Below, in pieces: positions 7,412 through 15,039 of a stretch of 64,000 bases of DNA. Numbering within the stretch: position 1 is the stretch's first letter; every line of letters starts with the position of its first letter. Made by a program: the position numbers and the translations under genes. The DNA lies in assembly GCA_964649825.1 (NCBI GenBank), contig CAZYQW010000075.1:1-64000 (forward strand), given 5' to 3'. The notes below the pieces were generated by a model, which saw only the letters and a program-made list of their open reading frames with translations, made no database searches and was not told the origin of the DNA. Source of the stretch: CAZYQW01 sp964649825. Lineage in GTDB: Bacteria > Planctomycetota > B15-G4 > JADJEK01.

Positions 7412-9901
7412 ATGAACAAAAGACTCGCACTGGCCGGCGTTTGCGCCATCGTCACGAGCACGATCCTGCTCGGCCTCGACCGTATCGGAGGCGCGCGCGC
7501 CCTCTCCGCAGACAAGCCGCGGGTGATCGTGCTGGGCTTCGACGGCAGCGACTACGAGCTGACCCAGCAGTGGATGGAGTCCGGCGACCTGCCGAACCTG
7601 AAGCGGCTCGCCGAGGAAGGAACGTACCGGCCGCTCGACACCGCGAACCCGGCGCAGTCGCCGGTCTCGTGGGCGGTGATGGAGACCGCGTCGAACCCGG
7701 GCAAGACCAACCTTGGCGACTTCCTTCGCCGGGGATGGATGGGAAAGGACGGGGCGCGGACGCCGTTCCCCCAGCCGACCGGGATTCGTTCGCTCGAAGA
7801 GCCCGTCCCCGCCGATGAGCTGGACCAGCACGTCGAGCTGACCGCGTTCGAGCGGCTGATCCTCCCTCTCGGCGTCTCGAGCAAGGCGACGGCGGCGCTC
7901 GCGTTCGTCGCCCTCGGCGTGCTCCTGTTGGCCACGCTGCTCTTCAAGCTGCTCTTCAGGATGCGGACCTCGTTGTCGTTGATCGCGGGCGTCCTCCTGG
8001 CCGCCGGCGCGGTGTACGGCGGTCAGCGGATCGTCGCGGATCTGCCGTCGCGCTATCCCATGAAGGAGGCGGAGATGAAGGGTCCGCGCTTCTGGAACGT
8101 CCTCGGGGACGCGGGCGTCCGGATCACGGGACTCCAGGTGCCGGCCGCGTTTCCGTGCGAAGCGAATCCGAACGTCCGCCTGACCGGTGGCCTATTCACG
8201 CCGGACGTGGGCGGAGGCAACGGCGCCTGGTACGTCTACACGAACGACGAGTGGGCGATGGACGGCGACGACCTCAACTCCGGAGGCAAGCTGTTCAAGC
8301 TGTACGAGGACAAGGACGGGATCATGAAGAGCTTCCTTCAGGGGCCCTCGGACTTCGTCGCGCAGTACGCCTTCGAGGACGAGCGCAAGCCGCTCGAGAA
8401 ACGGCTCGAGGAGCCGGGGCTCTCCGATGCCGACCGCACCGCGACCGAACAGGACCTCGCCAGGATCAAGTCGGCGGAGCAGGCGTGGAGGGAGTACGAC
8501 CGGAACGCGAAAGTCGACTTCATCATCGATCCCGACTTCGACGGACGCAAAGTGAAGATGACGATCGACGGCCATACGCAGGAGGTCGCCGAACGCGACT
8601 ACTCGGACTACTTCGAGCTCGAGTTCAAGTTCACGAAGCTGCTCGCGATGCCGGCCATCGCGCGCGTCTACGTCGAGGAGTGCCGCAAGGACAAGGACGG
8701 CATGCCGATCCTGCGCCTGTTCGTTCCGCCGATCTCGATCGCGCCGGGCTCGCCGCCGCCGTACCTGCCGATCGCCACTCCACGCGGCTTCGCGGGCGAG
8801 CTGGCCGACGCCGTCGGACTCTACGACACCGTCGGTTGGGCCTGCTACACGAACGCGCTGAAGGAGAGCGAGCTGAACGAGGAGGCGTTCCTTCAGGGCC
8901 TCGACCACGTCATGGAGTGGCGCCGCAAGCTGCTGCATCACGAGCTCGGCAAGTCGGATTGGGACGTGTTGTTCCACGTCGACACCTCGACCGATCGAGC
9001 GGGCCACCTGCTCTACCGCCTGATCGACCCCGAGCACCCGCAGTACGACGCCAAGGACAAGGACGGCAACCTCATCCGCGAGCAGGAGGTCACCGCGTTC
9101 GGCCGCACGTTCAAGGCGAAGGATGGAATCAAGGAGACCTACCGGAACATGGACAAGATCGTCGGCGAGGTGCTCGACAAGATCGAGAGCGGCGACCTCG
9201 GCCCCGACGTGCGCCTCATGATCATCTCCGACCACGGGTTCAGCTCGTTCCGATACGGCGTCAATGTGAACGTGTGGCTGAACCGCATGGGCTATCTCGC
9301 GCGCAAGGGCGAAGGCGACAAGATCGGCGCGGAGAACCCGCCGGAGTCCGCCGAGACCGGAGACTACTTCCGCTACGTCGACTGGGAGCGCACGCGTGCC
9401 TACTCGATGGGCCTCGGCAAGGTCTACATCAACCTGAAGGGCCGCGAGGACCTGGGGATCGTCGATCCGTCCGAGTTCGACGCCCTCAAGAAGGAGATCA
9501 TCGAGAAGCTCGAGACGTTCGTCGACCCGGTCGACGGGCACGGCAAACGTCGCGTCGTGCTGAAGGCGTACGACGCCCGGGAGATCTACGAGGGCGAGTA
9601 CGAGGACGAAGGCGGCGACATCGTCCTCGGCCTGAACGACGGCTACCGCGCGTCGTGGCAGGTCTCCTCCGGTGGCTACGAGGAGGACGGGTACGAGAGC
9701 TTCGGGATCGTCGCGAACGACTTGAAGTGGGCCGGCGACCACTGCGGGGTCCTGCCGGAGCTGGTCCAGGGGATCTTCTTCGCGAACTTCGAGGTGCCGG
9801 ACGGCTTCATCCCCCACCTCATGAACGTCGCGCCGACCGTGCTCGACGTCTTCGGCGTCGAGATCCCCAAGGAGTGGGACGGCACGCCGATCCCGCGCTG
9901 A
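7412..9901 (+). CDS. AlkP-superfamily phosphodiesterase-like membrane protein
   Basis: An 829-residue member of the type I phosphodiesterase/nucleotide pyrophosphatase branch of the alkaline phosphatase superfamily. Metal-binding blocks are in the expected order: VIVLGFDGSDY (Asp44), the nucleophile region QSPVSWAVM, VDTSTDRAGH, ISDHGFSSFRYGVNVNVWL and WAGDHCGVLPE near the end. It has an N-terminal anchor (residues 5-21) and, unusually, two hydrophobic helices inserted at about residues 152-212 (ALAFVALGVLLLATLLFKLLF and LIAGVLLAAGAV), so the active domain may be split by a membrane hairpin. A helical insert follows at about 305-365. Two relatives are encoded on the other strand at 15-19 kb. 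The substrate is unknown; phosphate or sulfate diesters outside the cytoplasm are plausible. Confidence 0.8.
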   Translation: MNKRLALAGVCAIVTSTILLGLDRIGGARALSADKPRVIVLGFDGSDYELTQQWMESGDLPNLKRLAEEGTYRPLDTANPAQSPVSWAVMETASNPGKTNLGDFLRRGWMGKDGARTPFPQPTGIRSLEEPVPADELDQHVELTAFERLILPLGVSSKATAALAFVALGVLLLATLLFKLLFRMRTSLSLIAGVLLAAGAVYGGQRIVADLPSRYPMKEAEMKGPRFWNVLGDAGVRITGLQVPAAFPCEANPNVRLTGGLFTPDVGGGNGAWYVYTNDEWAMDGDDLNSGGKLFKLYEDKDGIMKSFLQGPSDFVAQYAFEDERKPLEKRLEEPGLSDADRTATEQDLARIKSAEQAWREYDRNAKVDFIIDPDFDGRKVKMTIDGHTQEVAERDYSDYFELEFKFTKLLAMPAIARVYVEECRKDKDGMPILRLFVPPISIAPGSPPPYLPIATPRGFAGELADAVGLYDTVGWACYTNALKESELNEEAFLQGLDHVMEWRRKLLHHELGKSDWDVLFHVDTSTDRAGHLLYRLIDPEHPQYDAKDKDGNLIREQEVTAFGRTFKAKDGIKETYRNMDKIVGEVLDKIESGDLGPDVRLMIISDHGFSSFRYGVNVNVWLNRMGYLARKGEGDKIGAENPPESAETGDYFRYVDWERTRAYSMGLGKVYINLKGREDLGIVDPSEFDALKKEIIEKLETFVDPVDGHGKRRVVLKAYDAREIYEGEYEDEGGDIVLGLNDGYRASWQVSSGGYEEDGYESFGIVANDLKWAGDHCGVLPELVQGIFFANFEVPDGFIPHLMNVAPTVLDVFGVEIPKEWDGTPIPR

Positions 9902-9922
9902 CCCGAGCCGCCGAAACGCGAG

Positions 9923-9955
9923 CGGGCGGCCGCGACTCCGCGTCGTGGCCGCCCG
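9923..9955. terminator. Bidirectional hairpin terminator between convergent genes
   Basis: A 14-bp stem with one G-U pair (9923-9936 with 9942-9955) and a 5-nt loop lies between the converging ends of the AlkP-like gene (stop 9901) and the sulfotransferase gene (stop 9980). Confidence 0.65.
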
Positions 9956-9979
9956 TCGTGTCGAGTCGGGTCGCTTCGG

Positions 9980-10615
9980 TCAGTTCTTCTGCTTCTCGAG
10001 CTGCTCTTTGCGGTTGCGGTACAGCTTCTTGTCCACCGTCTCCGCCATCGCCGGGAGATCGAGCCGACCGCCCAGGAACTCGTTCACCTTCTTCGCCACG
10101 CCGGCCGGGTCATCGATCGCTTCGCGGTAGCCGATCTCGATCATCTCGTAGTTGGGGAGGTTCGTCGTGAGGCGCTTCACCTGTTCGAGGTGCTTCTGGT
10201 AGTGCTCCTTCATGATGGCGTCCTCGGCCGGGTTCTCCTCGCCCCGGTGGACGAGCATCTTGTTCTGCGACGCGAGGACCTCTTCGATGTCGCGGCGCAT
10301 GAAGATCACCCGGTAGCGGTTCTCGGACGGCAGGTCCTTCAGCAGGAACGAGATCACCTTCAGCACTTTCCCGCGCGCGTCCCGGACCCAGGACTTGTCC
10401 TTGGTCTCGCCGAGATCCTTCACCCGCTCGTCCTCGTAGTACCCCTTCGGGTTGTCGACGTCGGCCTCGCGCAGAGCGTCGGTCATCACCTCGAGGCCGC
10501 CGGACTCGAGCATCTTCATCATCATCGAGGTGCCGGAACGTGGGAGGCCGGACACGACCACGATCTCCTCGCCGTACTTCCACTTCTGAATCAAGTTCTG
10601 GATGAAATTGGCCAC
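9980..10615 (-). CDS. Sulfotransferase family protein
   Basis: The product has 211 residues if the GTG at 10615 is the start; GAGG lies about 13 nt upstream and no ATG is near. It opens VANFIQNLIQKWKYGEEIVVVSGLPRSGTSMM. The block VSGLPRSGTSMMMKML is the 5'-phosphosulfate-binding loop of sulfotransferases, and FMRRDIEEVLASQNKML fits the 3'-phosphate-binding Arg...Ser segment. These enzymes move a sulfuryl group from PAPS to an acceptor. The gene is divergent from a bifunctional PAPS synthetase 411 bp away, which supports the role. The acceptor is unknown. A C-terminal Lys-rich tail (KKLYRNRKEQLEKQKN) closes the protein. It is short but complete for single-domain bacterial forms. Confidence 0.8.
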   Translation of the reverse strand: MANFIQNLIQKWKYGEEIVVVSGLPRSGTSMMMKMLESGGLEVMTDALREADVDNPKGYYEDERVKDLGETKDKSWVRDARGKVLKVISFLLKDLPSENRYRVIFMRRDIEEVLASQNKMLVHRGEENPAEDAIMKEHYQKHLEQVKRLTTNLPNYEMIEIGYREAIDDPAGVAKKVNEFLGGRLDLPAMAETVDKKLYRNRKEQLEKQKN

Positions 10616-11026
10616 GCTGTTCGTACCTCGGCGGTCGGCAGGTCGGTGCTCAGGGGAAGCGGGACAGGTTACGGGATCGACCGGACCGAGGCAATGGTCC
10701 CGGACTTCGGGAGGTCGGGGCGAGGCCGGCCGGGGCGGCCCTCGCGGCCGTCGCGCGAGAATCATCATCGGTCGCGCGGCAGCCGGATCCTGAGCGATCT
10801 CGGTCTCGCCCCCCTTCGCCCCCAAGGCCCGCCCGATCCGCCCGTCACGAACTGGCGAGGAACGGCGGTTTGACTCCTCCGAATCGGCCTGGTAGGCTCC
10901 GCTTCGTATCTGCTCATTGCAGAGAAAACGACGTCCGCGAATCGCGGGTCGCACAACTCCCTGACACCTCTAAGCAACATCGCGGTGAAGCGGTGACACG
11001 CTTTTCCGGAAGGAGTTCGGTACGCC
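10616..11026. other. Divergent intergenic region between sulfotransferase and sat-cysC
   Basis: This 411-bp stretch has no credible gene. The half next to the sulfotransferase is very GC-rich with short repeats of GGCCGG type. The half next to sat-cysC is less GC-rich and holds a good promoter (separate entry) and a leader of about 120 nt. The leader can form a small hairpin AAGCG...CGCTT just before the ribosome site. I recognise no known riboswitch in it. Confidence 0.5.
10870..10898 (+). promoter_or_regulatory. Sigma-70-type promoter for sat-cysC
   Basis: TTGACT at 10870-10875 and TAGGCT at 10893-10898 are separated by exactly 17 bp. Transcription would start near 10905, giving a leader of about 120 nt before the TTG start at 11027. 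Confidence 0.5.
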
Positions 11027-12751
11027 TTGGACCATCTCATCGAGCCTCATGGTGGAACCCTCGTCGATTGCATGGTGGGCGAAGAGCGAGCGAAGGAGCT
11101 CCAGGCCGCGTCCCGTGACTGGCCCTCGTGGGATCTGACGCCGCGTCAGCTCTGCGACCTCGAGCTGATCCTGAACGGCGGCTTCTCGCCGCTCCACGGC
11201 TTCCTGACCCGCGCGGACTACGAGTCCGTCCGCGACGACATGCGCCTCACGGACGGAACGCTCTGGCCGATCCCGATCAACCTCGACGTGCCGGAGGCGG
11301 TCGCGAAGTCGCTGAAGCCGGGCGACCACCTCGCGCTGCGTGACCCCGAGGGGTTGATGCTGGCCGTCCTGAACGTGGAGGACGTCTACCAGCCCGACCG
11401 CGAGCTCGAGGCCAAGATGGTGTTCGGGACGACCGACCCGAAGCACCCCGCCGTCAACTACGCGCTGAATCAGTGCCACCCCTGGTACGTCGGCGGCACG
11501 CTCGATGGGATCCACGCCCCGATCCATTACGACTTCCGGACGCTCCGCTTCACTCCGGCGGAGACCCGCCAGGAGTTCGCCCGGCTCGGCTGGAAGCGCG
11601 TGGTCGCGTTCCAGACGCGCAATCCGATGCATCGCGCGCATCACGAGCTGACGTTGCGCGCGGCGAAGGAAGTGGAGGCGAACGTCCTGATCCACCCCGT
11701 CGTCGGTTTGACCAAACCAGGCGACCTGGATCACTACACCCGCGTCCACTGCTACTCGGCGATCCTCAACCACTACCCCCAGCACACGGCGAAGCTCGCG
11801 CTGCTCCCGCTCGCGATGCGAATGGGCGGCCCGCGCGAGGCGCTCTGGCACGCGATCATCCGCAAGAACTTCGGCTGCACACACCTGATCGTGGGTCGCG
11901 ATCACGCAGGCCCCGGCAACGATTCGAAGGGCAAGCCGTTCTACGGCCCCTACGACGCGCAGCAGCTCGTGCGCGAGCACGAGAAGGAAGTCGGCGTCCA
12001 GATGGTCCCGTTCTACGAGATGGTGTACGTCGAGGAGCGGGCGGGCTACGTTCCGGCGGATGAGGTCCCCGAGGGGGCGCGCGCGCTGAACATCTCCGGC
12101 ACCGAGCTGCGCGAGCGGCTGGCGAAGGGCCGCGAGATCCCAGAGTGGTTCACGTTCCCCGACGTGGCGCTCCAGCTCCGCAAGAGCCACCCCCCGCGCC
12201 ACAAGCAGGGGTTCACCGTCTTCTTCACCGGCCTCTCCGGCGCGGGCAAGTCGACGATCGCAAACTGCCTCCTGGTGAAGTTCCTCGAGATGGGCGGCCG
12301 GCCGGTGACCCTGCTCGACGGCGACATCGTGCGCAAGAACCTGTCGTCGGAGCTTGGGTTCTCGAAGGAGCACCGGGACATCAACATCCGTCGCATCGGA
12401 TACGTCGCCTCGGAGATCACCAAGAACGGCGGCATCGCGATCTGCGCCCCGATCGCCCCCTACGACAACGTGCGCAAGCACGTCCGACAATCGGTCGAGG
12501 CCGGCGGCGGGTTCATCCTCGTGTACGTGCATACGCCCCTCGACGTCTGCGAGCAGCGCGACCGCAAGGGGCTCTACGCCAAGGCGCGCGCGGGCATCCT
12601 GAAGGAGTTCACCGGCATCTCCGACCCGTACGAGGAGCCGTCCGACGCCGACATGATCCTCGAGACGACGGAGCTGACGCCGGAGGAGGCCGCGCACGCG
12701 GTGATCCTGCACCTCGAGAAAGAGGGCTACATCGGCATCAACGGCGACTGA
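11027..12751 (+). CDS. Bifunctional sulfate adenylyltransferase / adenylylsulfate kinase
   Basis: This 574-residue fusion makes PAPS from sulfate and ATP in two steps in the cytoplasm. Residues 1-385 are ATP sulfurylase, with EPHGGTLVD at the start, QTRNPMHRAHHE (Gln196 on) and VGRDHAGPG as nucleotide-binding blocks. Residues about 393-574 are APS kinase with Walker A GLSGAGKST (Lys408) and LLDGDIVRKNLSSELGFS. The start is TTG at 11027, placed by AGGAG 11 nt upstream and by the match of the following residues to the usual N-terminus. It faces the sulfotransferase gene across a divergent region. A fused Sat-CysC is common in bacteria that make sulfated polymers as well as in assimilators. Confidence 0.93.
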   Translation: MDHLIEPHGGTLVDCMVGEERAKELQAASRDWPSWDLTPRQLCDLELILNGGFSPLHGFLTRADYESVRDDMRLTDGTLWPIPINLDVPEAVAKSLKPGDHLALRDPEGLMLAVLNVEDVYQPDRELEAKMVFGTTDPKHPAVNYALNQCHPWYVGGTLDGIHAPIHYDFRTLRFTPAETRQEFARLGWKRVVAFQTRNPMHRAHHELTLRAAKEVEANVLIHPVVGLTKPGDLDHYTRVHCYSAILNHYPQHTAKLALLPLAMRMGGPREALWHAIIRKNFGCTHLIVGRDHAGPGNDSKGKPFYGPYDAQQLVREHEKEVGVQMVPFYEMVYVEERAGYVPADEVPEGARALNISGTELRERLAKGREIPEWFTFPDVALQLRKSHPPRHKQGFTVFFTGLSGAGKSTIANCLLVKFLEMGGRPVTLLDGDIVRKNLSSELGFSKEHRDINIRRIGYVASEITKNGGIAICAPIAPYDNVRKHVRQSVEAGGGFILVYVHTPLDVCEQRDRKGLYAKARAGILKEFTGISDPYEEPSDADMILETTELTPEEAAHAVILHLEKEGYIGINGD

Positions 12752-12773
12752 TCCGCCGCGACGACCGATCGTC

Positions 12774-12810
12774 CACGGGCCGGCCGCCGCGCGAGCGGAC
12801 CTGGCCCGTG
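12774..12810 (+). terminator. Hairpin terminator after sat-cysC
   Basis: CACGGGCC at 12774-12781 pairs with GGCCCGTG at 12803-12810 around a 21-nt loop that can itself pair in part. TTCGTTT follows. Confidence 0.45.
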
Positions 12811-12841
12811 TTCGTTTGAAGCACGACGAGTTCCCCGTAAC

Positions 12842-13303
12842 ATGGTCCCCATGCTCGGCTTCACCCTCACCCGCCGCGTCAACGTCCCGATCGAACGGAC
12901 GTTCGCCGTCTTCACGGACTTCGAGACCGCGCCGAACCACATCGACGCGATCGAGAAGGTCGAACTCCTCACCGACGGTCCGATCCGCGCCGGCACGCGC
13001 TTCCGCGAGACTCGCATCATCCGCGGGAGCCGCGTCACCGAGGAGCTCGAGATCGCGCAGCTCGAGCCGAACGAGGGCTACGCCGTTCGCTGCGACACCG
13101 GCACCTGCCTCATCAAGACCGCCTGCCTCATGCGGAAGGACGGCGGCGGCACGAAAGTCGAGGTCGCCCTGCAGCTCGAGCCGAAGACCTTCCTCGCCGG
13201 CCTCAAAGTCCGGCTGCTCATGCCGGCGATGAGGAAGGAGCTCGAGAAGGACCTCGACGCGCTGAAGAAGGCGGCGGAAGCCGTCGACACGGCCGTGTCG
13301 TGA
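12842..13303 (+). CDS. SRPBCC-family (START-like) protein
   Basis: A 153-residue single-domain protein with the SRPBCC layout: an opening strand FTLTRRVNVPIERTFAVFTDFETAPNHI, a central GTRFRETR strand, EELEIAQLEPNEGYAVRC, and a long C-terminal helix AMRKELEKDLDALKKAAEAV that caps the hydrophobic pocket. Proteins of this fold bind hydrophobic ligands or act as polyketide cyclases or Hsp90 co-chaperones, and nothing here selects one. There is no signal peptide, so it is cytoplasmic. An internal ATG at 12851 is an equally good start. It follows sat-cysC by 90 bp, beyond a hairpin. Confidence 0.75.
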   Translation: MVPMLGFTLTRRVNVPIERTFAVFTDFETAPNHIDAIEKVELLTDGPIRAGTRFRETRIIRGSRVTEELEIAQLEPNEGYAVRCDTGTCLIKTACLMRKDGGGTKVEVALQLEPKTFLAGLKVRLLMPAMRKELEKDLDALKKAAEAVDTAVS

Positions 13304-13430
13304 CGGCGTGGTACTGACGCCGGGCCCGAGGCGCGGCGGCACGGACCGGACTCGTGCGGGCCCGAAGTCGCGACTCGCGGCGGAAGAACGGAGCACGGGA
13401 CCGACGGGCTCGAGAAGGCCCGCGGCAGGC

Positions 13431-13805
13431 GTGCAGGTCCACGCGCTCAACGGCCCTCCGCGGCTCATCTTCGTCGCGCACGGCGACATTGCCGGCGATG
13501 GCCTCGGCGTCGCGGTTGCCGGAAGCCGGCCGGGTCGGCCGTTCGACATCGACGGTGACGGAGTTCCCGATGTCATCGCGGGCGCCAACCGCGCCTCGTT
13601 CGCGGGCGTCAGTCACACGGGGAGCGCACGGATCCTCCGCGGACCCTCTGGCGAGACGCACTGCACGATTTTCGGAGAGGCTTCCGACGACGGGCTCGGC
13701 GACTCCGTGAGCGCCCTCGGCGACGTGAACGGCGACGGCCGCGCGGACTTCGTCTCGGGCGGCAACACCTCATGGCACGCTGGACCTGGGTCCGGCCGCG
13801 TCCGC
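13431..13805 (+). pseudogene. FG-GAP repeat protein fragment
   Basis: Within a longer open frame, only this stretch looks like protein: about 125 residues with two FG-GAP/integrin-alpha-like repeats, each with a calcium loop (DIDGDGVPDVIAGAN and DVNGDGRADFVSGGN), and GDGLGVAVAG / DDGLGDSVSALG motifs. Normal proteins of this kind have a signal peptide and at least five to seven repeats. Here the flanks turn into low-complexity Arg/Pro/Gly sequence at both sides and no start, signal peptide or blade-closing repeat is present. I call it a remnant of a secreted beta-propeller gene. Confidence 0.55.
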
Positions 13806-13950
13806 GCGGAACGAGCGTGCGCCCCCAGGCGGTCCAACCGGACTCGGGTGCGATCCGCTCCTACCCCTTCACCGCCGGCATGGACATGGTCATCGGCCGG
13901 TGAGCGCCGTCCGGCGGACCGCCGTCCTTCCTTGGGAAACTCCCCCGACC

Positions 13951-14790
13951 CTACAGGTTGACCTTGAACACGTCCTTCATCAGGTAGCCGAACACGAGCC
14001 CCACCACGCAGAAGATGATGAGCCACGGGTAGTAGTCGCCGTCGATGCCGATCATCGCGGCGCGCGCGTGGTTGACGGCCACGGCCTCGACGGGGCCATC
14101 GCCGTCGAACGGCGGCTCGGCGGGGAACATCAACGCGTCCGTCAACCGCGCCTCGCTATAGCGGGCCGGCGAGATGCGCACGTTCCCGTCCTCCTCCGCG
14201 TCGATGCGCTTGGTGTATCGCTCGCCGTCGACCACGACGGCCATCTCGTGGGTCCCCGGCTCCTCGACTCGGACACGGTAGACGAGCTCGCGTTCGGCCG
14301 CGACGCGCACCGGTCCGGCGTCGATCGAAAGGCCTCCGTCCGGGAACTCGATCGTCACTTCGTTCTTCACCGGGTCGAAGCCGTCGGCGAGCACCACGTT
14401 CATCACCACGACGTCGTCCTTCTTCAGCGGAGCGAAGCCGTAGCGCGAGTCGAGCTGGAACAGAATCGGGAGCACGGCCACGACCATCGGGACGAGCGCC
14501 ACCGAGCAACATAGGAAGTAGACGAGGTTGTCGCGGAAGAGCCGCCCGATCGCGCGGGTCAGCACGCCGAGCTCGTCCTTGTAGATCCGGATCTCGTGGA
14601 TGCTCGTCCAGAGCCGCGACTTCACCCGCTTGATCGCGGCCTGCGGCGACGTGTACTTGAACATCAGCAGCAGCACGACGCCGGCGACCGCGGAGATCAC
14701 GGTCAGCCCCACCACCGGATGGAACCACTGGAACGGCCACGTCACTGCGTCGAACAGGACGTTCATGAACGAGTTGAAGGCGCCGGCCAT
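13951..14790 (-). CDS. Membrane protein with EMC3/TMCO1 (DUF106)-like layout
   Basis: Start at ATG 14790; a GTG at 14799 is possible. The 279-residue product has a transmembrane helix near residues 26-48 (VVGLTVISAVAGVVLLLMF), a positively charged cytoplasmic helical segment at 50-88 (SPQAAIKRVKSRLWTSIHEI), a second long hydrophobic region at 90-112, a beta-rich domain at about 115-245, and a last helix at 255-273. The order helix, charged coil, helix, helix recalls the Oxa1-superfamily EMC3/TMCO1 proteins, here with an inserted external domain; this is inference from layout, not a sequence match. It is last in a minus-strand cluster with two AlkP-like proteins and a small RHH protein. Confidence 0.6.
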   Translation of the reverse strand: MAGAFNSFMNVLFDAVTWPFQWFHPVVGLTVISAVAGVVLLLMFKYTSPQAAIKRVKSRLWTSIHEIRIYKDELGVLTRAIGRLFRDNLVYFLCCSVALVPMVVAVLPILFQLDSRYGFAPLKKDDVVVMNVVLADGFDPVKNEVTIEFPDGGLSIDAGPVRVAAERELVYRVRVEEPGTHEMAVVVDGERYTKRIDAEEDGNVRISPARYSEARLTDALMFPAEPPFDGDGPVEAVAVNHARAAMIGIDGDYYPWLIIFCVVGLVFGYLMKDVFKVNL

Positions 14791-14829
14791 GGGCGTCACG
14801 TTGCTTTCTTCAGGGACCCGCAGAACGAA

Positions 14830-15024
14830 TCACGAGATGTAGCCGAGCCCCTTCAGCTTCTTCTTGATGTCCTCTTCGGAGTCGGCCTCCTCGAGGATCG
14901 CGATCTCCTTCTCGAGCGCGTGGTGGATGAACTCCGCGGGAGACGCGTAGCCGGCGATCGCCGCGTACTTCTTCACCTTCTCGAGCAGGTCCTTGTCGAC
15001 CTTCACTTTCGATCCGCCGAACAT
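14830..15024 (-). CDS. Small ribbon-helix-helix-like protein
   Basis: A 64-residue protein. KVKVDKDLLEKVKKYAAIAGYASPAEFIHHALEKEI fits a ribbon-helix-helix fold: a short strand, then two helices with the turn at AGYAS. An acidic tail ends DIKKKLKGLGYIS. The fold usually dimerises to bind DNA in small repressors, but here the gene sits between a membrane protein and a lipoprotein phosphodiesterase (15 nt from the stop of the upstream gene's start side), so it may instead be a structural partner. A ribosome site AGGAGCTC precedes the start. The end 'LKGLGY' recurs in the lipoprotein encoded at 19638-20165. Confidence 0.7.
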   Translation of the reverse strand: MFGGSKVKVDKDLLEKVKKYAAIAGYASPAEFIHHALEKEIAILEEADSEEDIKKKLKGLGYIS

Positions 15025-15039
15025 CGGGAGCTCCTTTCG

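Noticed and set aside
10970..13588. Very long minus-strand open frame opposite sat-cysC and the SRPBCC gene
   Set aside because: It is the antisense shadow of the GC-rich plus-strand genes, Arg/Val/Leu-rich without any motif.
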